A DNA stretch of 7,315 bases from an uncultured Eubacteriaceae bacterium (GTDB taxonomy: Bacteria; Bacillota; Clostridia; Eubacteriales; Eubacteriaceae). Made by a program: the position numbers and the translations under genes. Position 1 is the stretch's first letter. The number at the start of each line of letters is the position of its first letter. Shown here one piece after another: positions 6,330-7,315 of the stretch. Below the pieces are notes generated by a model, which was not told the DNA's origin, made no database searches, and saw only the letters and a list, made by a program, of their open reading frames with translations. The stretch spans positions 1 through 7,315 of the forward strand of contig CANQNI010000074.1 of assembly GCA_947625175.1 (NCBI GenBank), given 5' to 3'.

Positions 6330-6971
6330 CTATTTAATTTTTTCAACAAACTCTTTTATTCCATCGACTTTTTCCTCTCCAACTACCCAAAAGTAAATAC
6401 AGGCTAAAGTTCCATACGGAGAGAATTTTTCTTTATAGAACTTAAAATCTTCTTTAGTAAGTTCATTCAGATTATAGATCTGCTTTAAACCACGGTTTAG
6501 GGCAATATCCCCAAAAGTAAACACATCGGGGCGATTTAAAGAAAACATTAAGATCATTTCTGCTGTCCACGGACCTATTCCTTTAATCCGGCAAAGTTCT
6601 CTCATTACTTCTTCATCCGATAAATTTTTAAGGTTATCCAGATCGATTTCTTCTTCGAGGACCATGTTGGCAATGCGCAGGATAGTCTGGGCTTTTCTAT
6701 AACTCATTCCTAAGGACCTTAATCCCTCTTCACCCAGTTTGATAACAGACTTTGGATTAACGCCTCCTGTTTTCTCTTCAAGTCGCTCATAGATTACATC
6801 CTGGACCCGTGCTGAGATCTGTTGGCCGATAATGTGATAAGTCAGCGCAGAAAAGATATCTGGATTAAGTGGTTCTTTACGCTCCCCTACAAATTCAATA
6901 ATTTGTTTTAACTTATCATCTTTTTCTTTTAAATACTCCAGACCTTCCTGTTCGTATGTAAAATAGTCCAT
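6330..6971 (-). CDS. alkA: DNA-3-methyladenine glycosylase, AlkA-type HhH-GPD
   Basis: A 213-residue glycosylase of the HhH-GPD superfamily. It would remove alkylated bases such as 3-methyladenine by cutting the N-glycosidic bond, starting base excision repair. Landmarks are HIIGQQIS (46-53), typical of AlkA-like enzymes; the helix-hairpin-helix LCRIKGIGPWTAEMI (126-140); and the catalytic Asp in FTFGDIALNRG (D155). Only two cysteines occur (127, 191), so there is no 4Fe-4S cluster as in Nth or MutY. It is shorter than E. coli AlkA (282 residues) because it lacks the N-terminal beta domain, as do many compact bacterial and archaeal members. The start MDYFTYEQEG fits the N-terminus of such short forms. 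No Shine-Dalgarno site is visible, and a strong terminator hairpin ends 14 nt before the ATG. It is the first gene of the cluster with the two MutS-like ATPases. The symbol reflects family, not proven orthology. Confidence 0.88.
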   Translation of the reverse strand: MDYFTYEQEGLEYLKEKDDKLKQIIEFVGERKEPLNPDIFSALTYHIIGQQISARVQDVIYERLEEKTGGVNPKSVIKLGEEGLRSLGMSYRKAQTILRIANMVLEEEIDLDNLKNLSDEEVMRELCRIKGIGPWTAEMILMFSLNRPDVFTFGDIALNRGLKQIYNLNELTKEDFKFYKEKFSPYGTLACIYFWVVGEEKVDGIKEFVEKIK

Positions 6972-6981
6972 TTAAATAAGT

Positions 6982-7013
6982 AAAAAAGTACTAACCTAAT
7001 CAGGCTAGTACTT
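6982..7013 (-). terminator. Intrinsic terminator after the CoA-transferase, next to the glycosylase start
   Basis: On the minus strand AAGTACTA (7013-7006) pairs perfectly with TAGTACTT (6993-6986). Inside, after one mismatch, CCT pairs with AGG around a GATT loop. The 3' arm runs into six consecutive T residues (6987-6982). It begins 4 nt after the CoA-transferase stop codon. A clear rho-independent terminator by form, placed unusually close to the next gene. Confidence 0.85.
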
Positions 7014-7017
7014 GATT

Positions 7018-7315
7018 TTATTTTTCTTCTTCAACTACAACTTCTTTTTCTACGATAGCTGGAGTTTCTTCGGTGAGTAATTTCTTTTCAAGTTCCGGAT
7101 CATCTTTCCAGATACCCATTTTCTTAGCTTCTTCAATCAGTTCTTTTCTAAAATCAGGATGGGCAATCGAAATTAAATCGCGTGCACGTTCCCAGGTAGT
7201 TTTCCCTTTTAGATTAACCATTCCATACTCAGTAACTACATAATGAGTATTAGCTCTGGTATCCGTAATAACTGACCCTTCCTTTAGGGTAGGAACGATT
7301 CGACTATGTTTATTG
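7018..7315 (-). CDS. Acetyl-CoA hydrolase/4-hydroxybutyrate CoA-transferase family protein, C-terminal part
   Basis: The frame stays open to the right edge, giving the last 98 residues and the stop; the start lies outside. The visible part carries [31 protein letters not shown], and [18 protein letters not shown], hallmarks of the C-terminal domain of the acetyl-CoA hydrolase/transferase family (PF13336). Members move CoA between acyl-CoA and a carboxylate such as acetate (4-hydroxybutyrate, butyryl, propionyl or succinyl types) or hydrolyse acetyl-CoA. The catalytic Glu lies upstream, outside the window, so the substrate class cannot be assigned. This role suits a fermentative anaerobe. The Met in EYGMVNL is internal, not a start. 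After the usual end near KKMGIWKDD there is an acidic tail ending [10 protein letters not shown], longer than I would expect. Confidence 0.88.
   Translation of the reverse strand, partial: NKHSRIVPTLKEGSVITDTRANTHYVVTEYGMVNLKGKTTWERARDLISIAHPDFRKELIEEAKKMGIWKDDPELEKKLLTEETPAIVEKEVVVEEEK

Noticed and set aside
7015..7020. TAAAAT as a -10 element for the glycosylase cluster
   Set aside because: It overlaps the CoA-transferase stop, has no proper -35 at 16-18 bp, and transcription would start within the terminator hairpin.
7018..7221. A separate 67-residue small protein starting at the Met in EYGMVNL
   Set aside because: The frame continues upstream to the window edge with strongly conserved CoA-transferase motifs, so this Met is internal.

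Overview
The window is AT-rich bacterial DNA with Shine-Dalgarno-like sites, sigma-A-type promoter elements and intrinsic terminators. This suggests a low-GC, Gram-positive, anaerobic fermenter. The CoA-transferase end, the DUF362 protein and the AAA/DUF234 ATPase fit Clostridia or Halanaerobiales, but that placement is inferred from gene content and style, not from a marker gene. No rRNA, tRNA, CRISPR array or insertion sequence was seen.

Left part, plus strand (1-2210). The window opens inside an AAA-type ATPase of the archaeal-ATPase/DUF234 class: a Walker B motif, a winged helix and a PD-(D/E)XK-like C-terminal domain. A 182-bp AT-rich gap follows. It holds what looks like the decayed end of another gene and a perfect 14-bp palindrome. 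Next comes a complete AEC (auxin efflux carrier) family permease. It converges on the minus-strand genes at a bidirectional terminator (about 2212-2257).

Middle, minus strand (2270-3207). A DUF362-family protein has its own well-formed promoter and ribosome binding site.

Right part, minus strand (3296-7315), read right to left. The C-terminal end of an acetyl-CoA hydrolase/4-hydroxybutyrate CoA-transferase family gene is followed by a strong intrinsic terminator hairpin. Three closely packed genes come next: an AlkA-type HhH-GPD DNA glycosylase, then two different MutS-like ATPases of about 500 residues each. The glycosylase and the first MutS-like gene are 14 nt apart, and the two MutS-like genes overlap by ATGA.

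The most interesting unit is this three-gene cluster. Both MutS-like proteins have the core/lever and ATPase regions but lack the canonical mismatch-reading domain and a Smr nuclease domain. Both have Asn-Glu where MutS normally has Asp-Glu in Walker B. Each has lost a different conserved ATPase motif that the other keeps. This pattern fits an obligate asymmetric heterodimer working with a base-excision glycosylase, possibly in damage or structure recognition rather than classical mismatch repair. That function is an inference; the gene order and motifs are read directly from the sequence.
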